52,780 bases of DNA, from assembly GCA_019359235.1 (NCBI GenBank), contig JAHHHT010000048.1, positions 1-52,780 of the forward strand. The letters are read 5' to 3'. A program made the translations under genes and the position numbers. Source of the DNA: Oscillatoria princeps RMCB-10. Lineage in GTDB: Bacteria > Cyanobacteriota > Cyanobacteriia > Cyanobacteriales > Oscillatoriaceae. This document shows, piece by piece, positions 32,660-41,618 of this stretch; position 1 is the first letter of the stretch; each line of letters begins with the position of its first letter. A model generated the notes under the pieces. That model saw nothing but the letters and a program-made list of their open reading frames with translations. It made no database searches and was not told the origin of the DNA.

Positions 32660-32944
32660 ATGAATATATCTCTGACGCCCAAGCTGGAGCAGTTTATCGA
32701 CGAGCGGATCAAGAGCGGGAGATACTCGTCTGCTAGTGAAGTTCTGGGAGAAGCTTTGCGGCTGTTGTGGGAGCGCGATTGCCATCGGGAGGCTCGTCTC
32801 GCTGAGCTGAAAGAAAAAATTAGGATAGGTATCGAAGAACTCGATCGCGGTGAAGGAATTGATGGTGAAGAGGTATTTGCTGAACTTGAGGAGGATATCC
32901 GGCGCATTGAAGCGGAAATGGCGCAGCGGGAGGAAGCTAAATAA
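32660..32944 (+). CDS. ParD-like antitoxin
   Basis: The product is 94 residues. I start at the ATG at 32660, preceded by GGGAGG, rather than 20 codons earlier. The N-terminus MNISLTPKLEQFIDERIKSG, then RYSSASEVLGEALRLL, is the ribbon-helix-helix DNA-binding domain of ParD/CopG antitoxins. The acidic helical tail would wrap the toxin. The stop overlaps the toxin start by one base (TAATG). It is expected to repress its own promoter. Confidence 0.9.
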   Translation: MNISLTPKLEQFIDERIKSGRYSSASEVLGEALRLLWERDCHREARLAELKEKIRIGIEELDRGEGIDGEEVFAELEEDIRRIEAEMAQREEAK

Positions 32945-33243
32945 TGAGCCGGTATATTTTAGCTCCTTCAGCTAGGCTTGACTTGCAGGACATTACCCGT
33001 TACATTGCCGGCTTTAATTCTGCTGCGGCAAGAAAGCTCAAGGACAGAATCAAGCAGCAGTGCGAGCGGCTGGCTGATTTTCCAGAAATGGGACAGAGGC
33101 GCGATGATTTGCAGCCCGGTTTGCGGAGTTTCCCGGTAGAAGATTACCTGATATTTTACCGCCCGATGGGTGCCGGTGTTGAAATTGTGCGGGTTGTCAG
33201 TGGCTACCGGGATTTGGAAGCGCTTTTCTCCAGTCGGGAATAG
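32944..33243 (+). CDS. ParE-family toxin
   Basis: The product is 99 residues. The RelE/ParE fold is shown by LAPSARLDLQDITRYI, then AARKLKDRIKQQCERLADFP, GLRSFPVEDYLIFYRP and VEIVRVVSGYRDL. ParE toxins poison DNA gyrase, and the ParE rather than RelE assignment is by sequence feel. It is translationally coupled to the antitoxin. Confidence 0.88.
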   Translation: MSRYILAPSARLDLQDITRYIAGFNSAAARKLKDRIKQQCERLADFPEMGQRRDDLQPGLRSFPVEDYLIFYRPMGAGVEIVRVVSGYRDLEALFSSRE

Positions 33244-33630
33244 GTTGCTGAGGCGGGATGGAACTGTGGGGTTTTGCAAGAGGCCGTTTTCTAATCCGCG
33301 ACCTTTATTATATCACCTAGCGCTTATTTTGTCAATGTTAAACGTGTAAAATATTGTTGCAGTTGCAGATTAACAACAGTATGCGAGGGGGAGTACGGGC
33401 AGGTGGTGGGGAGGGTGCCGGTGTCTCAGGTTGACACCGGCTTGATGGGAGATTGCAGTCACCGGCGCGGTAGGGGGATAGCGGGGGGTGGGGGCGGGTT
33501 TAGGAATCTTCTTCGTTGCGCCTGAAATATCTTGGCGCTCACCCGCCCCTACAAGGACAGGTATAATCGTGCAACCAGATAGGATATCAATGGCAGGTGG
33601 TATGATAGGAGATATAAGGAGGATTCAAGC
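33244..33630. other. Intergenic stretch between two toxin-antitoxin pairs
   Basis: GC-poor patches (33295-33375) alternate with G-rich repeats (33380-33500). The last 30 bp hold the Shine-Dalgarno of the next gene (ATAAGGAGGATT). No gene is supported. Confidence 0.45.
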
Positions 33631-33969
33631 ATGCAGCTAGAAGACTATTTCAATTTTTTGGCACCGAATGATATTCGGCTGAAAGACTCGCGGATAGGCA
33701 TTGAAACCATCCTGTACGAGTACATCTATCGGGCTCGCACTCCAGAGGAAATCGCCAACATTTACACATCTCTGAGCCTGGAGCAAGTGTACGCCACGAT
33801 TTTGTATTACCTGCACAACAAAGAAGCTGTCAGCAAGTATATTGCTGACTGGCTGGAGTGGGGACACCAGCAACGGAAGGCTCAAGCATTGAACCCTCAC
33901 CCAGCTGCAGCCAGACTGCAGAAACTCAGAGACGCACGAGAGGCAATGAAAAAGGCAAATGACGCTTAA
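33631..33969 (+). CDS. DUF433-type antitoxin-like protein
   Basis: The product is 112 residues. The motif RIGIETILYEYIYRARTPEE, then IANIYTSLSLEQVYATILYY, is the DUF433 helix-turn-helix found in VapB45-like antitoxins. The C-terminal part is basic and helical. It overlaps the next gene by 11 bp. The pair is read as a type II toxin-antitoxin module. Confidence 0.82.
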   Translation: MQLEDYFNFLAPNDIRLKDSRIGIETILYEYIYRARTPEEIANIYTSLSLEQVYATILYYLHNKEAVSKYIADWLEWGHQQRKAQALNPHPAAARLQKLRDAREAMKKANDA

Positions 33970-34336
33970 GTATTTAATGGATGAAAATGTCGATCCGGTT
34001 TACGCCGCTCAACTCAGGCGGCGGGAGCCTGATTTGAGAATTCGAGTAGTGGGAGAACCCGATATTCCCGCCCGAGGCACGTTAGATCCTGAGATTCTGG
34101 TTTGGTGTGAGGAGTATGGCTTTATCTTGGTGACGAATAACCGCACCTCGATGCCCGTACACTTAGCGGCTCACATTGGTCTAGGTCGTCAGGTGCCTGG
34201 GATTTTTATTCTGAATCCTGATTTAAGTATAGGCAGGAATATTGACGAATTGATTTTGATTGCGAAAGGTTCTTTTGAGGGTGATTATCAAAACCAGATT
34301 ATTCACTTACCACTCACTAAAAGTCGTGATGACTGA
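33959..34336 (+). CDS. DUF5615 PIN-like toxin protein
   Basis: The product is 125 residues. YLMDENVDPVYAAQLRRREP, GTLDPEILVWCEEYGFILVT and NNRTSMPVHL show a PIN-like fold with acidic residues at the first and third metal positions. DUF433/DUF5615 pairs resemble VapBC45, so an RNase toxin is inferred. Activity is not proven. Confidence 0.82.
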   Translation: MTLKYLMDENVDPVYAAQLRRREPDLRIRVVGEPDIPARGTLDPEILVWCEEYGFILVTNNRTSMPVHLAAHIGLGRQVPGIFILNPDLSIGRNIDELILIAKGSFEGDYQNQIIHLPLTKSRDD

Positions 34337-34404
34337 ACAAGTACGCCGGCTAAACTTCCGACCTATGAAAAGCCGGCTTTCCCCGGCTCACCCCTCTACC
34401 CCCT

Positions 34405-34905
34405 TCAATTTTGCTCCATGCCGTTGTGACTGTTATCCTCACCTGAGTCTGGGTTTTGTGCTGGCAGTTCTAAAGGTAGGGGGATAGTGATTTGCAGGAA
34501 TACCTCAATGGTTATTTGATTGTTCTCAAAATTTATATTAGTGATGTTAAATTTTTCGTGGAAAGACTTCCCCATCGCCGATTTAGGAGCCGGCGGACTT
34601 GTATATCCGGCTTCCTCAAGCCATGAAGTGATGTTTCTCCAGCTGTATATCTTTTCGCTGCCTTTGCCCACCAGACTCTTAACATATCTGTACAAAGTGG
34701 CGCACAGGTCTGTCTCGACGCCCTTGCAGTTTTTGCCGAGGGTTTGTGCTATTTTGGAGGGACTGCAACCGCAGAGCAACCCCCGCAGGTGCAGTTTCTC
34801 GGTGGGGGTGAGGGGCTTGCCCTTGGCGGTGGCCAAGTCTGCGTAGAGGGTGTCCAAGTCCCAGTGGTTAGCCGCCTGGGGGAAGGGATCGCCGGTGGGT
34901 GCCAT
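34405..34905 (-). CDS. Cyanobacterial HTH protein divergent from the TerY-P triad
   Basis: The product is 166 residues. Residues about 15-85 (LDTLYADLATAKGKPLTPTE, then KLHLRGLLCGCSPSKIAQTL and GKNCKGVETDLCATLYRYVK) look like a LuxR-like helix-turn-helix of a type often placed at the start of cyanobacterial signalling or conflict proteins. The rest is a short beta-rich tail with no known domain, ending SGEDNSHNGMEQN. The gene is divergent from the VWA gene at 35162. The 256 bp between them contain a 33-bp tandem repeat (34994-35060), a possible binding site. Regulation of the triad is inferred only. Confidence 0.7.
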   Translation of the reverse strand: MAPTGDPFPQAANHWDLDTLYADLATAKGKPLTPTEKLHLRGLLCGCSPSKIAQTLGKNCKGVETDLCATLYRYVKSLVGKGSEKIYSWRNITSWLEEAGYTSPPAPKSAMGKSFHEKFNITNINFENNQITIEVFLQITIPLPLELPAQNPDSGEDNSHNGMEQN

Positions 34906-34993
34906 AGGTGGGGAGGGAAATTCCTGATGAAATCCTAGCGAAATTCCTGATGGGGGTCAGGAGGCGGATGAGTTTGGTTAGCTTATATTAGAT

Positions 34994-35060
34994 GTTAAGG
35001 AGATCGTACAGCAGTGCGGTGCACTTGTTAAGGGGATCGTACAGCAGTGCGGTGTGCCGG
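34994..35060. repeat. Two 33-bp direct repeats before the TerY-P triad
   Basis: GTTAAGG(A/G)GATCGTACAG then CAGTGCGGTG occurs at 34994 and 35027. GAAATTCCTGATG is also doubled at 34918 and 34940. Confidence 0.7.
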
Positions 35061-35161
35061 TCAAGTGGGCCAGGGAGCCGGTGTGGGTTCCGCAGGGAGC
35101 CGGTTGTCCACCTGGGATTGGCTAGGGACTGGGATAGACATTATTCAACAAGGAGATTTAG

Positions 35162-35824
35162 ATGCCTGTAGGAAAACCTGAATTCGTTGACAACCCTGAG
35201 CCACGTTGTCCAGTGATACTATTACTCGACACCTCTGGTTCTATGGATGGTCAGCCCATCCGGGAGTTGAATGCAGGGATTGCTGCTTTTAAGCAGTCAG
35301 TAGAGCAAGATGGACTGGCGGCACTCAGGGTCGAGGTAGCGCTTATCACATTTGGCCCAGTGCAAATGCGTCAAGATTTTGTGACAATTGACCAATTTGT
35401 ACCTTCAACGCTTCAAGCACAGGAGCTAACTCCTATGGGTGAAGCGATCGAATACGCTCTAGATGTGCTGGCAGATCGTAAGGAAACTTACAAAAATAAC
35501 GGCATACAATATTACCGCCCCTGGGTTTTTCTGATTACAGATGGTTCCCCGACAGATTCTTGGCAGAATGCAGCACAGCGCGTCAGGAAAGCTGAGAGCG
35601 ATCGTAAACTTATGTTTTTCGCAGTTGGCGTACAGGGAGCTGATCTGAATATTTTGAGCCAAATTGCACCGACAGAACGGCCACCCCTGTTGCTGAATGG
35701 TCTGGATTTCAAATCCATGTTCCTCTGGCTGAGTCAGTCCATGAAACAAGTGTCTAGGAGCAAGCCAGGAGCAACAACAATGGTGACGCTTCCTGCTGTG
35801 GGATGGGGCCAAGTATCTAGTTAA
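35162..35824 (+). CDS. TerY-like VWA-domain protein
   Basis: The product is 220 residues. The von Willebrand A domain shows a full MIDAS pattern: DTSGSMDG at about 23-30, ELTPMGEAI with the MIDAS Thr, and ITDGSPTD. It matches TerY proteins, which act as cytoplasmic metal-dependent adaptors. Start: AAGGAG 6 nt upstream. It is the first gene of a three-gene operon with PP2C and kinase genes, 16 bp before the second. This arrangement is known as the TerY-P triad from comparative genomics of tellurium-resistance and stress systems. The target is unknown. Confidence 0.88.
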   Translation: MPVGKPEFVDNPEPRCPVILLLDTSGSMDGQPIRELNAGIAAFKQSVEQDGLAALRVEVALITFGPVQMRQDFVTIDQFVPSTLQAQELTPMGEAIEYALDVLADRKETYKNNGIQYYRPWVFLITDGSPTDSWQNAAQRVRKAESDRKLMFFAVGVQGADLNILSQIAPTERPPLLLNGLDFKSMFLWLSQSMKQVSRSKPGATTMVTLPAVGWGQVSS

Positions 35825-35840
35825 ACTGTAAGGATGTCAC

Positions 35841-37025
35841 ATGGGATGGAAAGCAATAGCAAGTTCTGCAACAGGAACAAGCCATAAACAGGGGGCAATA
35901 CCCTGTCAAGACTACGGGGATTATGTCACTGTTGAGGACATAATTGTGGGCGCGGTGGCAGATGGCGCTGGCAGTGCCAAATATTCTCATATAGGGGCTA
36001 AATTGGCTGTAGAGACAGCGCTTTCGTACCTAAAAGGATGGCTCAAATGGCTCAAAGACAACCACTCTAATTTGCAGCAGCCAATCTTGCAGGAAGAAGC
36101 CCTTAAAGTTTTTAACCAGACCTTGGGAAAAGTGGTTGCTACTTTAAAGGAAAAAGCAAGCAACAGGTACTCACTAAACGACTTAGCTTGTACTCTGTTA
36201 GTGTTTGTTGCAACTCCTGAGTGGATTGCAGCGATGCAGGTTGGGGATGGATTCATTGTGGTGAGTCAGCAGGACTCAGAATATCAACTGCTGTTTCCGC
36301 CAGATAAGGGAGAATACGCAAACGAGACAACATTTGTAACTTCGGAGAATGCCAAATATCAGATGCGGGTGCGTGTGCTATTAGGCCATTATAAGTTTAT
36401 TTGCGCCTCAACGGATGGACTGGAAAGATTAGCAATTAGCACCCGTGACTGGATGCCATCTGCTGGCTTTTTTCAGCCCTTTGAAGAAGGACTTACAACC
36501 AGGACTAAACAGCAAGAAAAGGAATCTCTACAGCAGTGGCTGGACTCAAAAGAAGTGAATGCCAAAACAGATGATGATAAAACACTGCTTTTGTGCGTCT
36601 ATGAGCGAAAGCTTGCTGGTGTTTTATCTGGTGTTGGGGGTAGAATTCTAGAAGATACTAGCTATGTCCAGAACAAAGATTACTCTGGTGACTTCGCTCT
36701 AATACCTGGAGATTTAGTAACACAAACTTTGATAGTGAATGTGTTAGCAGGCTGTCTCTTACAGGCCAACTATGATTTGGCAGCTTGTCATGGAGTAATT
36801 AAGTCGGCTGTTGCTATATTGGTTATTGTGGCTATCACTACAGGCATATTTTGGTGTATAACTTTATCCAAACTCGTGAGGACTCTCAACAAGCGATTCG
36901 GTATTATAATCCTGACTGTAATTTGTGGTATAGGACTGCCATTAGGGCGTCTGTTGTATGTGGTGGCGCTGAGCAGCTTTAACAACTATTGCTGGACAGG
37001 AGATTCTTATGGCCAGCTACCGTGA
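35841..37025 (+). CDS. PP2C-family phosphatase with a membrane tail
   Basis: The product is 394 residues. The PP2C domain spans about 1-260: SHKQGAIPCQDYG, VGAVADGAGSAKYSHIGA with metal-binding Asp, LLVFVATPEWIAAMQVGDGF and ICASTDGLERLA. Thereafter there are two or three hydrophobic segments (about 300-390) not part of the phosphatase fold. It would remove phosphate from targets of the neighbouring kinase. It overlaps the kinase gene by 17 bp. The tail differs from typical triad phosphatases in being membrane-anchored. Confidence 0.86.
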   Translation: MGWKAIASSATGTSHKQGAIPCQDYGDYVTVEDIIVGAVADGAGSAKYSHIGAKLAVETALSYLKGWLKWLKDNHSNLQQPILQEEALKVFNQTLGKVVATLKEKASNRYSLNDLACTLLVFVATPEWIAAMQVGDGFIVVSQQDSEYQLLFPPDKGEYANETTFVTSENAKYQMRVRVLLGHYKFICASTDGLERLAISTRDWMPSAGFFQPFEEGLTTRTKQQEKESLQQWLDSKEVNAKTDDDKTLLLCVYERKLAGVLSGVGGRILEDTSYVQNKDYSGDFALIPGDLVTQTLIVNVLAGCLLQANYDLAACHGVIKSAVAILVIVAITTGIFWCITLSKLVRTLNKRFGIIILTVICGIGLPLGRLLYVVALSSFNNYCWTGDSYGQLP

Positions 37026-38301
37026 CAGTAAAGGGAATTCTATTTCTCTCGGTAAACAGATTGCCAGTAGCGGGGAGGGAGTAATTTGGGAAACCAATCG
37101 CAGTGGATATTTAGCTAAGATTTATCATGCGCAAGATACAGGGCGGGTCAAGAAACTAGAAGTGATGGTGGCGAATCCACCTGAAGACCCGACAAAGAGC
37201 CAAAATCATATTTCTATCGCTTGGCCACAGGATTTACTGAGAGATAGTAGCGGTGTTTGTGTGGGTTTCTTGATGCCCGCTATTACGCAAGCGAAGGAAC
37301 TTCTCTATGTTTACAGCCCGCAGCATCGCAAAAGCAAAGCTCCTCGATTTAACTGGTATGTCCTCCACACAATCGCACTAAACGTTGCGTCGATCGTAGA
37401 GGCACTTCATGCGAAAAATTATGTTATCGGTGACATGAAGGCACAAAATATACTGGTCAACGATCGGGGACTGGTTTCTGTTATTGATACGGATTCTTTT
37501 CAGGTGAAAGATCCTGCAACTGGAAGGGTCTACCGCTGCTCTGTAGGCTCGGAAGGTTTTATCCCACCTGAACTGATCGGAAAAGACTTGTCTGCCCTCA
37601 CTCAAACTAGATCCCACGATCGGTTTCGGCTGGCAGTAATTATTCACCTTTTGCTCTTTGGCTACCACCCCTTTATGGGAGTGTGGAAAGGTTCTGGAGA
37701 TCCACCCGGACAAGATGAACTTGTGGGTCAAGGGTTCTGGTTATACGGTCAAAACAGTCAGATACAACCCAGTCGAAATACAATTCCCCTTGATGTTGTG
37801 CATCCAGAAATTAAGAAATGCTTCCTAAAATGCTTTAACGATGGCCATACAGATCCGAGTTCCCGCCCATCCCCAAAAGAGTGGTTCAATGCCTTGCAAG
37901 AGGCCATTTACGATCTAAGAGCCTGCCCTAAAGTAAAAAACCATTGCTACAGCCTAATTTCTGGTAAGTGTTGCTGGTGCGAACGGGCAAAGAATCTCGG
38001 AGTTGATATTTTTCCATCCGTTTCTAATCCAGTTCCGCCACCGGGGCCAAAAACTGCACCACCACCACCACCACCACCACAGCCAAAACCTGCACCTCCT
38101 CCACCACGACCAGTTTCACAACCGCAGCCAAAACCTGTACCTCCTCCTATTCCTGAACCGCCACAGTCAGTCTGGGGGTGGGCCGCAGCAGCTATTATTA
38201 TGGGCTTCTTGGCGTGGCAGGGTAACTGGATTGGTATGGTGAAAGAAAAACTGTGGCCACAGCCAAACAACCCGACTTATACGCAACCCCACACACGATA
38301 G
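37009..38301 (+). CDS. TerY-P-type protein kinase with zinc-ribbon-like and membrane parts
   Basis: The product is 430 residues. The kinase domain (about 1-300) has an unusual catalytic loop, YVIGDMKAQNILVN (GD for RD), and IDTDSFQV in place of DFG, as in TerY-P kinases. A Cys cluster (about 306-326, CPKVKNHC...GKCCWCERA) suggests a zinc knuckle. A Pro-rich linker and one membrane helix (about 390-407) follow. It ends in a short polar tail. It forms a triad with the VWA and PP2C genes and is likely cotranscribed (17-bp overlap). The output of the system cannot be read here. Confidence 0.86.
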   Translation: MASYRDSKGNSISLGKQIASSGEGVIWETNRSGYLAKIYHAQDTGRVKKLEVMVANPPEDPTKSQNHISIAWPQDLLRDSSGVCVGFLMPAITQAKELLYVYSPQHRKSKAPRFNWYVLHTIALNVASIVEALHAKNYVIGDMKAQNILVNDRGLVSVIDTDSFQVKDPATGRVYRCSVGSEGFIPPELIGKDLSALTQTRSHDRFRLAVIIHLLLFGYHPFMGVWKGSGDPPGQDELVGQGFWLYGQNSQIQPSRNTIPLDVVHPEIKKCFLKCFNDGHTDPSSRPSPKEWFNALQEAIYDLRACPKVKNHCYSLISGKCCWCERAKNLGVDIFPSVSNPVPPPGPKTAPPPPPPPQPKPAPPPPRPVSQPQPKPVPPPIPEPPQSVWGWAAAAIIMGFLAWQGNWIGMVKEKLWPQPNNPTYTQPHTR

Positions 38302-38613
38302 CGGCGATCGCCCATTACTACTCCAAGGAAACCAAGAACAGCTATCCCATTGTCCCACTTTTTTACCCTGGGTTCTTGGCAATCTGTTACAGGCAGTTGA
38401 CTGAGGGACTATCCCCCGATCTTCCCTCGATCCACCCCACACCCCAGCTTCAATACTGTTGGCAACCTCCAACATTCTGCTATCCCACCGGCACCCCCGC
38501 ACCCACCGGCACCCTCACCCCCATCCAATCAATCCACTAACTCCATCTCCCCCCTCTTCCTTGGCGTTCTTGGCGTCTACCCTGCGGGAAGCCGCTGGCG
38601 CGTCTATGGCGGT
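38302..38613. other. Intergenic stretch between the triad and lutC
   Basis: CACCGGCACCC-type repeats and a palindrome-free AT-poor run. No gene is supported. The two flanking genes converge. Confidence 0.45.
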
Positions 38614-39276
38614 TCAAAAAACTCCCCCCAACAACCAAACATAAAGCGCCCCAGGACCGTGCATACCAATCGTCAAAGTTAACTCAATATCCGCCGTGCG
38701 ACTCGGACCCGTCACAAAAACACAATACCCCTCATTTTTCACCTCCCCAAACACCTCATGCAAACCGGCATGCAACACCCCCGCACCCAAAATCGCCAAA
38801 TGAACCCGAGGCAAAAGAGAAACCAAACGAGGTTGCAACTCAGACGAGCGCAACACCAGCGTACCCGTTTCAGGAAGCGCCATATCAACCCCCGTCACCC
38901 CCAGATCGCACCCCGCCAGCAACTCCTTCTCCGCATCAGGAGACACCATCTCCACCCCCAGGTCCCCCAGCATCGCAGACACCCCCAACTCCTGCAACAC
39001 CGGCGTCTCCCAAGCTGTTGCCTTCCGCACCCCTTCCGCCGCCACCAACTCCGCCAGCGCCGCTCTCAAATCCCCCTCTCCCGCTATCCGCCGAGTTTTC
39101 CCCCCGACGCGCTCAATTTCTGCCAGCAAAAGCTGCAATTCCGCCGGCACATCCCCCGCAACCCGAGGAGTCACCCGCGCACTTGCCGGTGGCGGCGGCG
39201 CAACCGCTTCCCCCTCCCGCCGCAGCGCCGCTCGCACCTTCCCCAAAACACTCTCCCGATCCGAATTCTCACTCAT
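38614..39276 (-). CDS. lutC: LutC-like LUD-domain protein
   Basis: The product is 220 residues. I start at ATG 39276 (AGGAGTGAGGTG upstream), 8 bp after the lutB stop. The LUD domain motifs are VGVTGVDMALPETGTLVLRS-like (GVTGVDMALPETGTLVLRSS) and VFVTGPSRTADIE. In Bacillus, LutABC oxidises L-lactate. LutC is the soluble third subunit. The operon here is lutA-lutB-lutC on the minus strand. Confidence 0.88.
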   Translation of the reverse strand: MSENSDRESVLGKVRAALRREGEAVAPPPPASARVTPRVAGDVPAELQLLLAEIERVGGKTRRIAGEGDLRAALAELVAAEGVRKATAWETPVLQELGVSAMLGDLGVEMVSPDAEKELLAGCDLGVTGVDMALPETGTLVLRSSELQPRLVSLLPRVHLAILGAGVLHAGLHEVFGEVKNEGYCVFVTGPSRTADIELTLTIGMHGPGALYVWLLGGVF

Positions 39277-39284
39277 ATCACACC

Positions 39285-40721
39285 TCACTCCTGTGAACCA
39301 CGCTGGCGCTTGCGCCACCACTGGCGAAAATCAGCAGCAAAAACCGGAAACGGGCGAACCTGGGTCCACCGGCTCAGCGGCGGAGGCAGCCATTTCAACC
39401 ACCCATCGCGCCCCCAAGGTGCCGCCAGCGCCTTAAACAGCTGCGAGCAACCCCTGTAAAGCCAGCCCCATCCGAACAGCAGCGCACTCGCCCGCACTCC
39501 CAAACCCAGCACCGGCGGCGCAACCGCCCCTTCCACCGCATCCCCTTCCACAGCGCGACGCCGCAAATGCAGCAATATATTCGGAATCGGAATCTTTACC
39601 GGGCAAACATCAGCGCACGCCCCGCACAGAGACGAAGCGAAAGGCAAATCAGCAGCAACTTTACTCCCCAGCAATTGCGGTGCCAGGATTGCCCCAATCG
39701 GACCCGAATAAACCCAGCCATAGGCGTGCCCGCCAACATGATTGTACACCGGACAGACATTCAAACACGCCCCGCAGCGCACGCAAAGGAGCGTCTCCCG
39801 CGCCACCGGATCTGCCAGAATTTTACTGCGATTATTATCCAGCAAAACTAAGTGGAATTCTTGCGGGCCATTTTCCCCTTGCGTGCGGCGCGGGCCGGTG
39901 ATAAAAGAAGTGTAGGCAGTAATTTTCTGGCCGGTGGCGCTTCTCGCCAGCAATTGCAGCAACACAGTCAGACTTTCCCAGTCGGGCACCACTTTGTCAA
40001 TCCCCACCACCGCCACATGCACCGGCGGCAAAGTCGTGCACATCCGCCCATTACCTTCATTGCTCACCAGCACCAGAGTGCCGGTTTCCGCAACCAAGAA
40101 ATTCCCCCCCGAAATTCCCATATCAGCGGCGAGGAATTCTTCCCGCAACTTAGAGCGGGCAATTTCCGCTAGCAGCTGCGGATCTGCCGGCACCTCCGCC
40201 CCCAATTTTTCCCGGAAGATTTCCGCGATACCCTCCTTCGTCAGGTGAACTGCCGGCACAATAATGTGCGACGGACCGGCACCCGCCATTTGAATAATAT
40301 ATTCCCCCAAATCAGTTTCCAGCACCCGCACACCGGCAGCTTCCAGAGCGCGGTTTAGCCCCACCTCTTCCGTGGCCATACTTTTGCCCTTAACCGCCCG
40401 CTTTACCCCGTGTTGCGCCGCAATTTCCAGCACAGTGCGCCGCGCCTCCTCCGCATCCCGCGCCCAGTGGACATAACCCCCCGCTTGCGTCACCCGCTCT
40501 TCCAGCTGAGCGAGATAGAAATCCAGGTATTCCAGCGCGTGCGAGCGCACCTCGCGAGCAGCTTGGCGCAACTCCTCCCAGCGCTCCTTTCCAACTTCTT
40601 CCACCACCGCCGCCCGATTGCCCAAAAAGCGCCCAGTCGCCTTCTGCACCGCCACCGGCATCTCGGGCGGAACCCGCTGCGTATTAGCGCGAAAGTCAAT
40701 GCGTTCCTTAATCTGACTCAT
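39285..40721 (-). CDS. lutB: LutB-like iron-sulfur protein
   Basis: The product is 478 residues. An N-terminal LUD-type domain (KGKSMATEEVGLNRALEAAG, then ETDLGEYIIQ, SNEGNGRMCTTLPP and FITGPRRT) is followed by two 4Fe-4S motifs, CVRCGACLNVCPVYN and CGACADVCPVKIP. A hydrophobic C-terminal stretch may attach it to the membrane. It shares a 4-bp overlap with lutA. The complex is inferred to oxidise lactate or a related 2-hydroxyacid. Confidence 0.92.
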   Translation of the reverse strand: MSQIKERIDFRANTQRVPPEMPVAVQKATGRFLGNRAAVVEEVGKERWEELRQAAREVRSHALEYLDFYLAQLEERVTQAGGYVHWARDAEEARRTVLEIAAQHGVKRAVKGKSMATEEVGLNRALEAAGVRVLETDLGEYIIQMAGAGPSHIIVPAVHLTKEGIAEIFREKLGAEVPADPQLLAEIARSKLREEFLAADMGISGGNFLVAETGTLVLVSNEGNGRMCTTLPPVHVAVVGIDKVVPDWESLTVLLQLLARSATGQKITAYTSFITGPRRTQGENGPQEFHLVLLDNNRSKILADPVARETLLCVRCGACLNVCPVYNHVGGHAYGWVYSGPIGAILAPQLLGSKVAADLPFASSLCGACADVCPVKIPIPNILLHLRRRAVEGDAVEGAVAPPVLGLGVRASALLFGWGWLYRGCSQLFKALAAPWGRDGWLKWLPPPLSRWTQVRPFPVFAADFRQWWRKRQRGSQE

Positions 40722-41458
40722 TGCTCCCCTCCCTTTCTTGCCAGAATTTCAATCAAATGCATCGCCCGCACCGGCGAATTAATTTTGCGCAACCCGCCGC
40801 CAATATTCATCAGACAGCCGGCATCACCCGCCACCACCACCTCAGCGCCGGTCGCTTCAATATTTTGCACCTTTGCCTCCATCATTGCTTGCGACACTTC
40901 CGGATACAGCACGCTAAAAACGCCCCCAAACCCGCAGCAAGTTTCCTCCTGTTCCAAAGGGAGCAATTCCAGCCCCCTAACCGCCTGCAGCAATTGTTTA
41001 GGCTCGTCCCGCCCGCCCAGCGCCCGCAGCAAATGGCACGAAGCGTGGTAAGTTACTTTGTGGGGGAAATACGCCCCCACATCAGTTATTTTCAGCTCCC
41101 CCACCAGAAATTGACTGAACTCAAAAGTGCGGCTAGCAACAGCCCGCGCCCGCTCGTATTCCCGACTTCCCGAGGGGAAAAGTTCCGGATAGTGGTGCTT
41201 TATCGTATTGACACAAGAACCTGAAGGCGATACAATATATCCGTCCGTCTCCCCAAACACCTGAATCCACTGACGGGCGATATCCCGCGCCCGGTTTTGG
41301 TAACCGCTATTGTAAAAAGGTTGACCGCAGCAAGTTTGCCCTTCCGGGAATTCGCACTGAACCCCCAGCCGTTCCAGCACAGCCACCATATCTTTTAGCA
41401 CCCCAGGAAAGAACTGTTCTGCCAAGCAAGTAATGAACAGTTGCGCTTTTACAGCCAT
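40718..41458 (-). CDS. lutA: LutA-like CCG-domain protein
   Basis: The product is 246 residues. It has two CCG (cysteine-rich) domains: LGVQCEFPEGQTCCGQPFYN with the second-half Cys in SGSCVNTIKHHYP, and YHASCHLLRALG with EETCCGFGG. The repeats bind a heterodisulfide-reductase-type cluster in this family. It is the first gene of the lut operon, and the region upstream (41459-41618) is free of other genes. Confidence 0.92.
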   Translation of the reverse strand: MAVKAQLFITCLAEQFFPGVLKDMVAVLERLGVQCEFPEGQTCCGQPFYNSGYQNRARDIARQWIQVFGETDGYIVSPSGSCVNTIKHHYPELFPSGSREYERARAVASRTFEFSQFLVGELKITDVGAYFPHKVTYHASCHLLRALGGRDEPKQLLQAVRGLELLPLEQEETCCGFGGVFSVLYPEVSQAMMEAKVQNIEATGAEVVVAGDAGCLMNIGGGLRKINSPVRAMHLIEILARKGGEQ

Positions 41459-41618
41459 CGTTTAGTTTCTCTGGCAATTGAGGTAACATCACCCTATTAT
41501 AGCAGAAGCGATAGCCCAAAACCCAGCTTGTAATCTAAAGATACTCTAAAGAATCCTGCTCTCCCCTTGCGGGCTGGGAGCGGCGTTCAAAGTGCTGATA
41601 TGCCGGTTGAAAAAAAAA

